Assembly: GCA_900550315.1 (NCBI GenBank)
Contig: URRK01000089.1
Location: forward strand, 1 to 6,830
From: an uncultured Oscillospiraceae bacterium
Lineage (GTDB): Bacteria > Bacillota > Clostridia > Oscillospirales > Acutalibacteraceae
Reading direction: 5' to 3'
Length of the DNA: 6,830 nt
The notes beneath the pieces are model-generated. The model saw nothing but the letters and a program-made list of their open reading frames with translations. It ran no database searches and was not told the DNA's origin. Position 1 is the first letter of the stretch. Each line of letters opens with the position of its first letter. This document shows positions 1 through 5,520 of the stretch, one piece after another. A program made the translations under genes and the position numbers.

Positions 1-9
1 CCGGTACTT

Positions 10-66
10 GCTTGCGGTTGGGGGCGCAGCAAAGCCGCTTTAGCTGCGGGCAACCCGCCGGCAAGC
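10..66. repeat. Long imperfect hairpin (nested inverted repeat) upstream of rlmH
   Basis: Four nested pairings can be read by eye: GCTTGC (10-15) with GCAAGC (61-66), GGTTG (16-20) with CAACC (51-55), CGCAGC (25-30) with GCTGCG (43-48), and AAAG (31-34) with CTTT (38-41) around a CCG loop. Small bulges separate them, giving about 21 base pairs in 57 bases. No T-tract follows on the + strand, so it does not look like an ordinary terminator. Its 3' arm contains GCGGGCAACCCGC, a variant of the GC-rich palindrome found at 1918-1937 and 5532-5570. The function is unknown; it may be a palindromic repeat element or the 3' end of an upstream transcript. Confidence 0.45.
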
Positions 67-121
67 GTTAAAAATAATTCGGAAAAGGTTAAAAACAGCC
101 CGGCAAGGGTAAAAAACAATT
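59..121. repeat. Three degenerate 21-bp tandem repeats
   Basis: Three consecutive 21-base units (59-79, 80-100, 101-121) align without gaps. Each begins CGG and carries a G-G-T/T-A-AAAA core; units 1 and 3 differ at only three positions. The period is seven codons. In the frame of rlmH the copies read as heptads PASVKNN, SEKVKNS and PARVKNN, and that frame stays open from the window edge into rlmH. Whether the array is translated, is regulatory DNA, or is simply a decayed repeat cannot be told from the sequence. Confidence 0.6.
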
Positions 122-156
122 TAGTTCAAAATTCGTTAAGAAAAAGGGGAATAAAA

Positions 157-639
157 ATGCAGCGAATTTATCTCATAACCCTGGCCAAGCTGCGGGAGGA
201 TTATTTACGCGCAGCGGCCGCCGAATACGAAAAGCGGCTTGGCGGCTACTGCCAATTTCAAACCCTAATATTGGAGTCGGCCCGTCTGCCGGAGCGCCCT
301 GCTCTGGCCGAAATTCAACGCGCGCTGGAGCGGGAGGGCGAGCAGATCCTGCAAAAAATTCCCCACGGCTGCTTTAAAGTGGCCTTGTGCGTAGAGGGCA
401 AAGCCCTTACCAGCGAGCAGCTGGCCCAAAAGCTTTTTGAAAACGCCAGCTTTGGCAGCGGGCAAATGGCCTTTATTATTGGCAGCTCTTACGGCCTTTC
501 GCCCGCGGTAAAAAAGGCCTGCGAGCTAAAGCTTTCGCTTTCGGCAATGACCTTTCCGCACCGTTTGGCGCATATTATGCTGTTAGAGCAGCTGTACCGC
601 GGCTACACCATTTTAGCCGGCAGCGGTTATCATAAATAA
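157..639 (+). CDS. rlmH: 23S rRNA (pseudouridine(1915)-N3)-methyltransferase RlmH
   Basis: This SPOUT-class, SAM-dependent enzyme methylates N3 of pseudouridine 1915 in helix 69 of 23S rRNA on assembled 70S ribosomes. The 160-residue length is normal for the family. Family signatures are clear: VEGKALTSEQ (79-88), the cofactor-loop segment FIIGSSYGLS (106-115), LSLSAMTFPHRL (126-137), LEQLYR (143-148) and the C-terminal YHK (158-160). The knot and SAM site lie in this C-terminal half. The start is chosen for AAGGGGA at 144-150, six bases before the ATG, and because family members begin in this way. One oddity is that the usual Gly-Gly of the cofactor loop reads Gly-Ser (residues 109-110). The frame remains open upstream of the ATG, but the extension looks repetitive rather than protein-like. 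The gene is monocistronic as far as the window shows, with its own terminator. Confidence 0.95.
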   Translation: MQRIYLITLAKLREDYLRAAAAEYEKRLGGYCQFQTLILESARLPERPALAEIQRALEREGEQILQKIPHGCFKVALCVEGKALTSEQLAQKLFENASFGSGQMAFIIGSSYGLSPAVKKACELKLSLSAMTFPHRLAHIMLLEQLYRGYTILAGSGYHK

Positions 640-657
640 TCCCTTTTGGGGCATAAA

Positions 658-700
658 CCCTGTTTTTTTGCCAAAAATAGAAAAAAACAGGGCCTTTTTA
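658..700 (+). terminator. Intrinsic terminator after rlmH
   Basis: A perfect 12-bp stem pairs CCCTGTTTTTTT (658-669) with AAAAAAACAGGG (681-692) around an 11-base loop, followed by CCTTTTTA. It begins 19 bases after the rlmH stop and lies just before the str promoter, so it insulates the two units. The A/T-rich inner half of the stem makes it somewhat weaker than its length suggests. Confidence 0.8.
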
Positions 701-720
701 CGCTTATTTTAAAAAAACGC

Positions 721-749
721 TTGACAAACCGGTTGCTGGCGTGTAAAAT
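721..749 (+). promoter_or_regulatory. Sigma-A-type promoter of the str operon
   Basis: TTGACA (721-726, perfect -35) and TAAAAT (744-749, one mismatch to consensus -10) are separated by exactly 17 bases. The predicted transcription start is near 756, giving a leader of about 100 nt before rpsL. It lies immediately downstream of the rlmH terminator. Such a near-consensus promoter suits a highly expressed ribosomal operon. Confidence 0.88.
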
Positions 750-800
750 TGGTATTTGTTTGGGGCTGTCTGTTGTACGGCCTTGTTGTTGTCTGGTATG

Positions 801-833
801 TTTACCCGGCTGCCTTTGGGCAACGGGGTTAAA
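801..833 (+). promoter_or_regulatory. Stem-loop in the rpsL leader
   Basis: CCCG (805-808) can pair with CGGG (824-827), and TGCC (811-814) with GGCA (819-822), closing a small loop; flanking TTT (801-803) and AAA (831-833) may extend it. The hairpin ends about 15 bases before the rpsL Shine-Dalgarno GGAGG (849-853), leaving that site in an A/T-rich, unpaired stretch. It could be a leader structure for translational control or mRNA stability. There is no T-tract, so it is not a terminator. Confidence 0.35.
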
Positions 834-859
834 TATAAATTTTATTTTGGAGGTGTAAT

Positions 860-1282
860 ATGCCAACCTTTAACCAGCTGGTTCGCAGCGGAAGAGAAAC
901 TGCCGTTAAAAAGGCAAAAGCTCCTGCTTTGTTAAAGGGCTACAACTCTATGAAGAGTCAGCCTACAGATCAGGATTCTCCGCAAAAGCGTGGTGTTTGT
1001 ACCGCGGTTAAAACTTCTACCCCGAAGAAGCCGAACTCTGCCCTTCGTAAAATTGCCAGGGTGCGTCTTTCCAACGGTATCGAAGTTTCTGCTTACATTC
1101 CCGGTGTCGGCCACAATTTGCAGGAGCACAGCGTTGTTTTAATCCGTGGCGGTCGTGTTAGGGATCTACCTGGTGTTCGTTACCACATTGTTCGCGGTAC
1201 CTTAGACGCACAGGGCGTTGCCAATCGTATGCAATCGCGTTCCAAATACGGCGCAAAACGGCCGAAAGCAGCCGCAAAGTAA
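860..1282 (+). CDS. rpsL: 30S ribosomal protein S12
   Basis: S12 sits at the decoding centre of the 30S subunit and helps set translational accuracy. The 140-residue product has the clostridial architecture: an N-terminal PTFNQLVR motif, an insert of about 16 residues relative to the 124-residue E. coli protein (roughly residues 26-41), then PQKRGVCT (41-48), TPKKPNSALRK (54-64), GHNLQEHSVVLIRGGRV (84-100), DLPGVRYH (102-109) and RSKYGAKRPK (127-136). GGAGG at 849-853 lies six bases before the ATG. K56, equivalent to E. coli K43, is kept. Residue 101, equivalent to E. coli K88, is arginine (AGG), a substitution known to give streptomycin resistance in other bacteria. The neighbouring aspartate, D102, the residue that RimO methylthiolates in E. 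coli, is present. It is the first gene of the str operon. Confidence 0.98.
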   Translation: MPTFNQLVRSGRETAVKKAKAPALLKGYNSMKSQPTDQDSPQKRGVCTAVKTSTPKKPNSALRKIARVRLSNGIEVSAYIPGVGHNLQEHSVVLIRGGRVRDLPGVRYHIVRGTLDAQGVANRMQSRSKYGAKRPKAAAK

Positions 1283-1289
1283 TTTTTTC

Positions 1290-1355
1290 GCAGCATTATT
1301 AACAGACTAACTCTCTGCTGCAAGTACTAAAGCAGCGTGTAATAATATATTACGC
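1290..1355 (+). promoter_or_regulatory. Structured rpsL-rpsG intergenic RNA, possible S7 control region
   Basis: The 145-base gap between rpsL and rpsG holds three candidate hairpins. GCAGCA (1290-1295) can pair with TGCTGC (1316-1321). The same GCTGC (1317-1321) can instead pair with GCAGC (1332-1336). A third stem, GTGTAATA (1337-1344) with TATTACGC (1348-1355), is 8 bp with one G-T wobble and a 3-base loop. The first two are mutually exclusive, which would allow a switch. In E. coli, S7 represses translation by binding the rpsL-rpsG gap; applying that here is only analogy. No good promoter was seen in this gap. Confidence 0.35.
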
Positions 1356-1427
1356 CTTGCTTGGTGCCACGGGATGTTTGTCACTCGAGTACCTAAGATA
1401 TCATTAAATGTGAAGGAGGGAAGTGAA

Positions 1428-1898
1428 GTGCCAAGAAGAGGCTTTATTGCAAAACGCGATGTTTTGCCGGATCCGCTTTACAACTCTAAAATTGTAACCC
1501 GTCTTATCAACAATGTAATGTATGACGGTAAGAAGGGCGTAGCCCAGAAAATTGTTTATGGTGCTTTCGATATTATTTCCGAAAAAACAGGAAAAGACCC
1601 GTTGGAGGTTTTTGACCAGGCTATGGAAAACATTATGCCGCAGTTAGAGGTCAAAGCCGTTCGTAAGGGCGGTGCCACCTATCAGGTACCTTTTGAAGTT
1701 CGTCCGGAAAGAAAGCAAACCCTGGGTCTGCGTTGGCTCACCAATTACAGCCGCGCCCGTTCCGAAGCTACTATGAAGGAACGCCTGGCCGGAGAGATCA
1801 TGGATGCCGTTAATCAAATGGGTGCCGCTTACAAAAAGCGCGAAGACACCCACAAGATGGCCGAAGCCAACAGGGCATTCGCTCACTACAGATGGTAA
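1428..1898 (+). CDS. rpsG: 30S ribosomal protein S7
   Basis: S7 is a primary 16S rRNA binder that nucleates assembly of the 30S head and contacts the exit-site tRNA. The product is 156 residues, the standard Gram-positive length, and shows the family blocks PRRGFIAKRDVLPDPLYNSK (2-21), TLGLRWL, KKREDTHKMAEANRAFAHYRW at the C-terminus, and VRKGGATYQVP in the middle. The start is the GTG at 1428-1430: AAGGAGG (1413-1419) precedes it by eight bases and the protein then begins PRRG as in relatives. An in-frame ATG at 1374 would add 18 residues with no counterpart in the family and only a weak ribosome site, so it is rejected. It is the second gene of the str operon. The long, structured gap before it suggests its translation may be regulated separately from rpsL. 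Confidence 0.97.
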   Translation: MPRRGFIAKRDVLPDPLYNSKIVTRLINNVMYDGKKGVAQKIVYGAFDIISEKTGKDPLEVFDQAMENIMPQLEVKAVRKGGATYQVPFEVRPERKQTLGLRWLTNYSRARSEATMKERLAGEIMDAVNQMGAAYKKREDTHKMAEANRAFAHYRW

Positions 1899-1917
1899 TT
1901 GCGCACTGCGCGCCATC

Positions 1918-1938
1918 TGCCGCGGGCTAACCCGCGGT
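1918..1938. repeat. GC-rich palindrome in the rpsG-fusA gap, copy of a dispersed repeat
   Basis: CCGCGGG (1920-1926) pairs perfectly with CCCGCGG (1931-1937) around a CTAA loop, giving a very stable 7-bp hairpin followed by TTTAATT. The 18-base string TGCCGCGGGCTAACCCGC (1918-1935) recurs exactly at 5553-5570, and a 15-base part of it at 5532-5546. It may be a partial terminator, an RNA processing or stability site, or an inserted palindromic repeat element. The short, interrupted T run makes full termination unlikely in the middle of an essential operon. Confidence 0.65.
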
Positions 1939-1961
1939 TTAATTGTACAAGTTATTTCAAG

Positions 1962-1979
1962 GGCACCCGCCGCGGTGCC
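1962..1979 (+). promoter_or_regulatory. Hairpin just upstream of the fusA ribosome binding site
   Basis: GGCACC (1962-1967) pairs with GGTGCC (1974-1979), leaving a CGCCGC loop. The stem ends five bases before the fusA Shine-Dalgarno AGGAGG (1985-1990), which is itself five bases from the ATG. It could influence ribosome loading or coupling between rpsG and fusA, or protect the mRNA after cleavage. The six pairs are clear; the role is inference. Confidence 0.4.
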
Positions 1980-1995
1980 AATGTAGGAGGAAAAT

Positions 1996-4080
1996 ATGCC
2001 AAGAAAGGTTTCTCTTGAAAAAACAAGAAATATTGGCATTATGGCCCACATAGACGCAGGTAAAACTACCACCACCGAGCGTATTTTGTTCTACACCGGT
2101 ATTAACCACAAGATCGGTGAAACGCACGACGGTACTGCAACTATGGACTGGATGGAGCAGGAGCAGGAGCGTGGTATTACCATTACCTCTGCCGCTACCA
2201 CCTGTTTTTGGAAGGGCCATCGTATCAATATTATTGACACCCCCGGCCACGTTGACTTTACCGTAGAGGTACAGCGCTCTTTGCGCGTATTAGACGGTTC
2301 TGTTACGGTTCTTTGCGCCAAGGGCGGTGTTGAGCCTCAGTCCGAAACCGTTTGGAGACAGGCCGACGAATACCATGTTCCGCGTATGATCTACGTAAAC
2401 AAAATGGATATTATGGGCGCTGATTTCTACCATGTTTTGGATATGATCAAAGAGCGTTTCCAATGCAATGCCGTACCGATCCAATTGCCGATCGGCAGTG
2501 AAGATACCTTCAAGGGCATTGTAGACCTTATCAACAACGACGCCGAGGTTTATTACGACGATCTGGGTAAAGATGTTCGCCGCGAAGAAATCCCGGAGGA
2601 TTTAAAAGAGCTGGCCGCTAAGTACCGCTCCGATTTAATTGAGCACGTTGTTGAGCAGGATGATGACCTGATGATGGCCTACCTGGAGGACGGCAAAGAG
2701 CCTTCTGTGGAGGAAATTAAAAAGGTTATCCGTAAATCCACCATTGCCGGCACCATGGTGCCGATTACCTGCGGTACCTCTTACCGCAATAAGGGTGTTC
2801 AGCCGCTGTTGGATGCCATTGTAGACTTTATGCCGGCCCCGACCGACATTGAATCTATTAAAGGCGTTAACCCCGACACCGACGAGCCCGAGGTTCGCCA
2901 CTCTTCCGACGATGAGCCGTTTGCAGCTTTAGCTTTTAAAATTGCAACCGACCCGTTTGTTGGTAAGATCTGCTTCTTCCGTGTATATTCCGGCACCATT
3001 GACGCCGGCGCCGGCGTTTACAACTCGGTGAAGGATACCAAAGAGCGCATGGGCCGTATTCTGCAAATGCATTCCAACCACCGCGAGGATATTGAAACCT
3101 GCTACGCCGGTGACATTGCCGCTGCCGTAGGTTTGAAAAATACCACCACCGGTGATACGCTTTGCGATGAAAAGCACCCTATTATTTTAGAGTCTATGAA
3201 CTTCCCGGATCCGGTTATTCGCGTTGCTATTGAGCCAAAAACCAAAGCCGGGCAGGAAAAAATGGGCATTGCTTTGGCAAAGCTGTCTGAGGAAGATCCT
3301 ACCTTCCGCTGCTACACCGATGAGGAAACCGGCCAGACCATCATCGCCGGTATGGGCGAGCTGCATTTGGAAATTATTGTTGACCGTTTGCTGCGCGAAT
3401 TTAAAGTAGAGGCAAATGTTGGTAAGCCGCAGGTAGCCTATAAGGAGACCATTCGCTCCACTGCCGATGTGGATGAAAAATACGCTCGTCAGTCCGGTGG
3501 TAAGGGCCAGTACGGTCACGTTAAGATCCGTGTTTCCCCGAACGAGACCGGCAAGGGCTACGAGTTTATTAACAGCATTGTCGGCGGTGCTATTCCTAAG
3601 GAATACATCCCCGCGGTAGACGCCGGTATTCAAGGCGCTATGCAGTCTGGTGTACTTGCCGGCTACAATGTGGTAGATGTTAAAGTGGAGCTGTACGACG
3701 GTTCTTACCACGAGGTTGACTCTTCCGAAATGGCGTTTAAAATTGCCGGCTCCATGGCCTTTAAGGCCGCCTGCCGCAAAGCAGACCCCGTTATTTTAGA
3801 GCCTATTATGAAAGTTACGGTTATTGTACCGGAGGAATATATGGGCGATGTTATCGGCGATCTGAACTCCCGCCGCGGCGAGATTCAAGGCTTTGAGGAC
3901 AGAACCGGCGCCAAACAGATTAATGCCCGCGTTCCGCTGGGCGATATGTTCGGCTACGCTACTGACCTGCGCTCTAAAACACAGGGTCGTGGCCAGTACG
4001 TTATGGAACCCGACGGCTACAAAGAGGTTCCGAAGAGCATTTCTGAGAAAATTATTTCGGCTCGGACAAAGAACGACTAA
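1996..4080 (+). CDS. fusA: Translation elongation factor G
   Basis: EF-G is the cytosolic GTPase that drives tRNA-mRNA translocation and, with ribosome recycling factor, splits ribosomes. The 694-residue product is full length. GTPase motifs are intact: G1 AHIDAGKT (17-24), switch I ending RGITITSA (59-66), G3 DTPGHVDF (81-88), G4 NKMD (135-138) and the G5-like segment around 260-267. Domain II follows from about 305, and domain III carries GQTIIAGMGELHLEI (446-460). Domain IV includes GGKGQYGHV (501-509) and the HEVDSSEMAFK tip loop (572-582), which enters the decoding centre. Domain V runs from about 605 and contains EEYMGDVIGDLNSRRG (613-628). AGGAGG (1985-1990) fixes the start. It is third in the str operon, 97 bases after rpsG. 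The family motifs look ordinary, with no truncation or frameshift. Confidence 0.99.
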   Translation: MPRKVSLEKTRNIGIMAHIDAGKTTTTERILFYTGINHKIGETHDGTATMDWMEQEQERGITITSAATTCFWKGHRINIIDTPGHVDFTVEVQRSLRVLDGSVTVLCAKGGVEPQSETVWRQADEYHVPRMIYVNKMDIMGADFYHVLDMIKERFQCNAVPIQLPIGSEDTFKGIVDLINNDAEVYYDDLGKDVRREEIPEDLKELAAKYRSDLIEHVVEQDDDLMMAYLEDGKEPSVEEIKKVIRKSTIAGTMVPITCGTSYRNKGVQPLLDAIVDFMPAPTDIESIKGVNPDTDEPEVRHSSDDEPFAALAFKIATDPFVGKICFFRVYSGTIDAGAGVYNSVKDTKERMGRILQMHSNHREDIETCYAGDIAAAVGLKNTTTGDTLCDEKHPIILESMNFPDPVIRVAIEPKTKAGQEKMGIALAKLSEEDPTFRCYTDEETGQTIIAGMGELHLEIIVDRLLREFKVEANVGKPQVAYKETIRSTADVDEKYARQSGGKGQYGHVKIRVSPNETGKGYEFINSIVGGAIPKEYIPAVDAGIQGAMQSGVLAGYNVVDVKVELYDGSYHEVDSSEMAFKIAGSMAFKAACRKADPVILEPIMKVTVIVPEEYMGDVIGDLNSRRGEIQGFEDRTGAKQINARVPLGDMFGYATDLRSKTQGRGQYVMEPDGYKEVPKSISEKIISARTKND

Positions 4081-4088
4081 TTTTACTC

Positions 4089-4117
4089 TTGCAATTTGCT
4101 ATGATATTTGATAGAAT
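4089..4117 (+). promoter_or_regulatory. Probable internal promoter for tuf
   Basis: TTGCAA (4089-4094) and TAGAAT (4112-4117) are separated by 17 bases in the A/T-rich fusA-tuf gap. Each has two or fewer mismatches to the sigma-A consensus. Transcription would begin near 4124, leaving a leader of about 48 nt before tuf. A separate promoter would let EF-Tu be made in excess over EF-G, as cells require. The A/T richness of the gap raises the chance of a coincidental match. Confidence 0.6.
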
Positions 4118-4171
4118 AGGATTGTAATTTATTACGACCTATTAATCGTTAAAATTAAGGAGGAAATACCA

Positions 4172-5374
4172 ATGGCAAAAGAAAAATTTGAACGCACTAA
4201 ACCGCACGTTAACATTGGTACCATCGGTCACGTAGACCATGGTAAAACCACTCTTACCGCTGCAATCACCAAGGTTTTGGCAATGAAGGGTCAGGCCCAG
4301 TTTGAGGACTACTCTATGATCGACAAAGCTCCGGAAGAGAGAGAGCGCGGTATCACCATCAACACCGCTCACGTTGAGTACGAGACCGACAAGCGCCACT
4401 ATGCCCACGTTGACTGCCCCGGCCACGCCGACTATGTTAAGAACATGATCACCGGTGCTGCTCAGATGGACGGTGCAATTTTGGTTATTGCCGCTACCGA
4501 TGGCCCTATGGCCCAAACCAAAGAGCACTTACTGCTTGCCCGTCAGGTAGGCGTGCCCTACATTGTAGTATTCATGAACAAGTGCGACCAGGTAGACGAT
4601 CCGGAACTGCTTGAATTAGTAGAGATGGAAATTCGCGAGACCTTGGACAAGTACGAGTTCCCGGGCGACGACACCCCGATCATTAAGGGTTCTGCCTTAC
4701 AGGCTTTGGAGTCTGACTCTAAGGACATTAACGCTCCTGAGTATGCTCCGATCATTGAATTAATGAACGCTGTTGACGATTACATTCCTACTCCGGACCG
4801 TAAAGCCGACCAGCCGTTCCTAATGCCTGTTGAAGATGTATTCACCATTACCGGCCGTGGTACTGTTGCTACCGGTAGAGTTGAGCGTGGTCAGTTAAGA
4901 ACTTCTGAGGAAGTTGAGATCATCGGCTTAACCGAGGAGCGCAAAAAGACCGTTGTTACCGGTATTGAAATGTTCCGCAAAACCTTGGATTACGCCGAGG
5001 CTGGCGACAACATCGGTGCCCTTCTTCGTGGCGTTCAGCGTGAGGATGTAGAGCGTGGCCAGGTTCTGTGCCAGCCCGGTTCTATTCATCCGCACACCAA
5101 ATTCCACGGTCAGGTTTACGTTTTAACCAAGGATGAAGGCGGCCGTCATACTCCGTTCTTCAACAACTATCGTCCTCAGTTCTACTTCAGAACTACCGAC
5201 GTTACCGGTGTTATCTCCCTGCCGGAAGGCACCGAGATGTGCATGCCTGGCGATAACGTTGAAATGGATGTTGAACTGATCACCCCGATCGCTATCGAGG
5301 AAGGCCTGCGTTTCGCTATTCGTGAGGGCGGCCGTACCGTTGGTTCCGGCGTTGTTACCAAGATCAACGAGTAA
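4172..5374 (+). CDS. tuf: Translation elongation factor Tu
   Basis: EF-Tu delivers aminoacyl-tRNA to the ribosomal A site as a ternary complex with GTP. The product is 400 residues, a usual length. Motifs are complete: G1 GHVDHGKT (19-26), G2 RGIT (59-62), G3 DCPGH (81-85, with catalytic His85), G4 NKCD (136-139) and G5 SAL (174-176). Domain II starts near 212 and includes the segment FTITGRGTVATGRVERG (224-240). Domain III carries PQFYFRTTDVTG (335-346) and ends EGGRTVGSGVVTKINE. AAGGAGG (4157-4163) lies eight bases before the ATG. It is the last gene of the str operon, with a likely promoter of its own and a strong terminator. Codon choice leans to GGT, CGT and ACC, as expected of a highly expressed gene. 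No second tuf copy is in the window. Confidence 0.99.
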   Translation: MAKEKFERTKPHVNIGTIGHVDHGKTTLTAAITKVLAMKGQAQFEDYSMIDKAPEERERGITINTAHVEYETDKRHYAHVDCPGHADYVKNMITGAAQMDGAILVIAATDGPMAQTKEHLLLARQVGVPYIVVFMNKCDQVDDPELLELVEMEIRETLDKYEFPGDDTPIIKGSALQALESDSKDINAPEYAPIIELMNAVDDYIPTPDRKADQPFLMPVEDVFTITGRGTVATGRVERGQLRTSEEVEIIGLTEERKKTVVTGIEMFRKTLDYAEAGDNIGALLRGVQREDVERGQVLCQPGSIHPHTKFHGQVYVLTKDEGGRHTPFFNNYRPQFYFRTTDVTGVISLPEGTEMCMPGDNVEMDVELITPIAIEEGLRFAIREGGRTVGSGVVTKINE

Positions 5375-5397
5375 TTTAAATTAAAAACAATTTTTAG

Positions 5398-5424
5398 CAC
5401 CTGCCGTAAGGCAGGTGTTTTTTT
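5398..5424 (+). terminator. Intrinsic terminator of the str operon
   Basis: CACCTGCC (5398-5405) pairs perfectly with GGCAGGTG (5410-5417) around a GTAA tetraloop (GNRA type), followed directly by seven T residues (5418-5424). It starts 23 bases after the tuf stop. This is a textbook strong terminator. Confidence 0.95.
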
Positions 5425-5444
5425 GTGCCTGGCCGCCGTTTGCT

Positions 5445-5497
5445 TGGCGCGTTACATCGGGTTGCTTTGCTTCACTTTCCCGCATGGCGCTTTACAT
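5445..5497. repeat. Pair of near-identical 13-bp direct repeats, 40 bp apart
   Basis: TGGCGCGTTACAT (5445-5457) and TGGCGCTTTACAT (5485-5497) match at 12 of 13 positions with a 40-base period. They directly precede the 22-bp tandem array and may be older, more decayed members of the same repetitive block. No function is apparent. Confidence 0.45.
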
Positions 5498-5520
5498 GGC
5501 CGTCCCACGCCGCAGAGCTG

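Noticed and set aside
3..71. Short open frame from the window edge to a TAA, possibly the 3' end of an upstream gene
   Set aside because: Only about 22 codons are visible, they fall within the long hairpin, and the peptide shows no recognisable C-terminus.
646..858. 70-codon + strand open frame between rlmH and rpsL
   Set aside because: It runs through the rlmH terminator and the str promoter and has no recognisable protein features.
630..866. 78-codon minus strand open frame between rlmH and rpsL
   Set aside because: It covers the same terminator, promoter and leader on the opposite strand, with no plausible ribosome site or family resemblance.
1374..1427. Upstream in-frame ATG extending rpsG by 18 residues
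   Set aside because: The extra residues have no counterpart in S7, the ribosome site before the ATG is weak, and AAGGAGG sits at the right distance before the GTG at 1428, after which the protein begins PRRG as in relatives.
1644..2075. Long minus strand open frames opposite rpsG, fusA and tuf
   Set aside because: They are shadows of highly conserved + strand genes with strong codon bias and show no independent signals.
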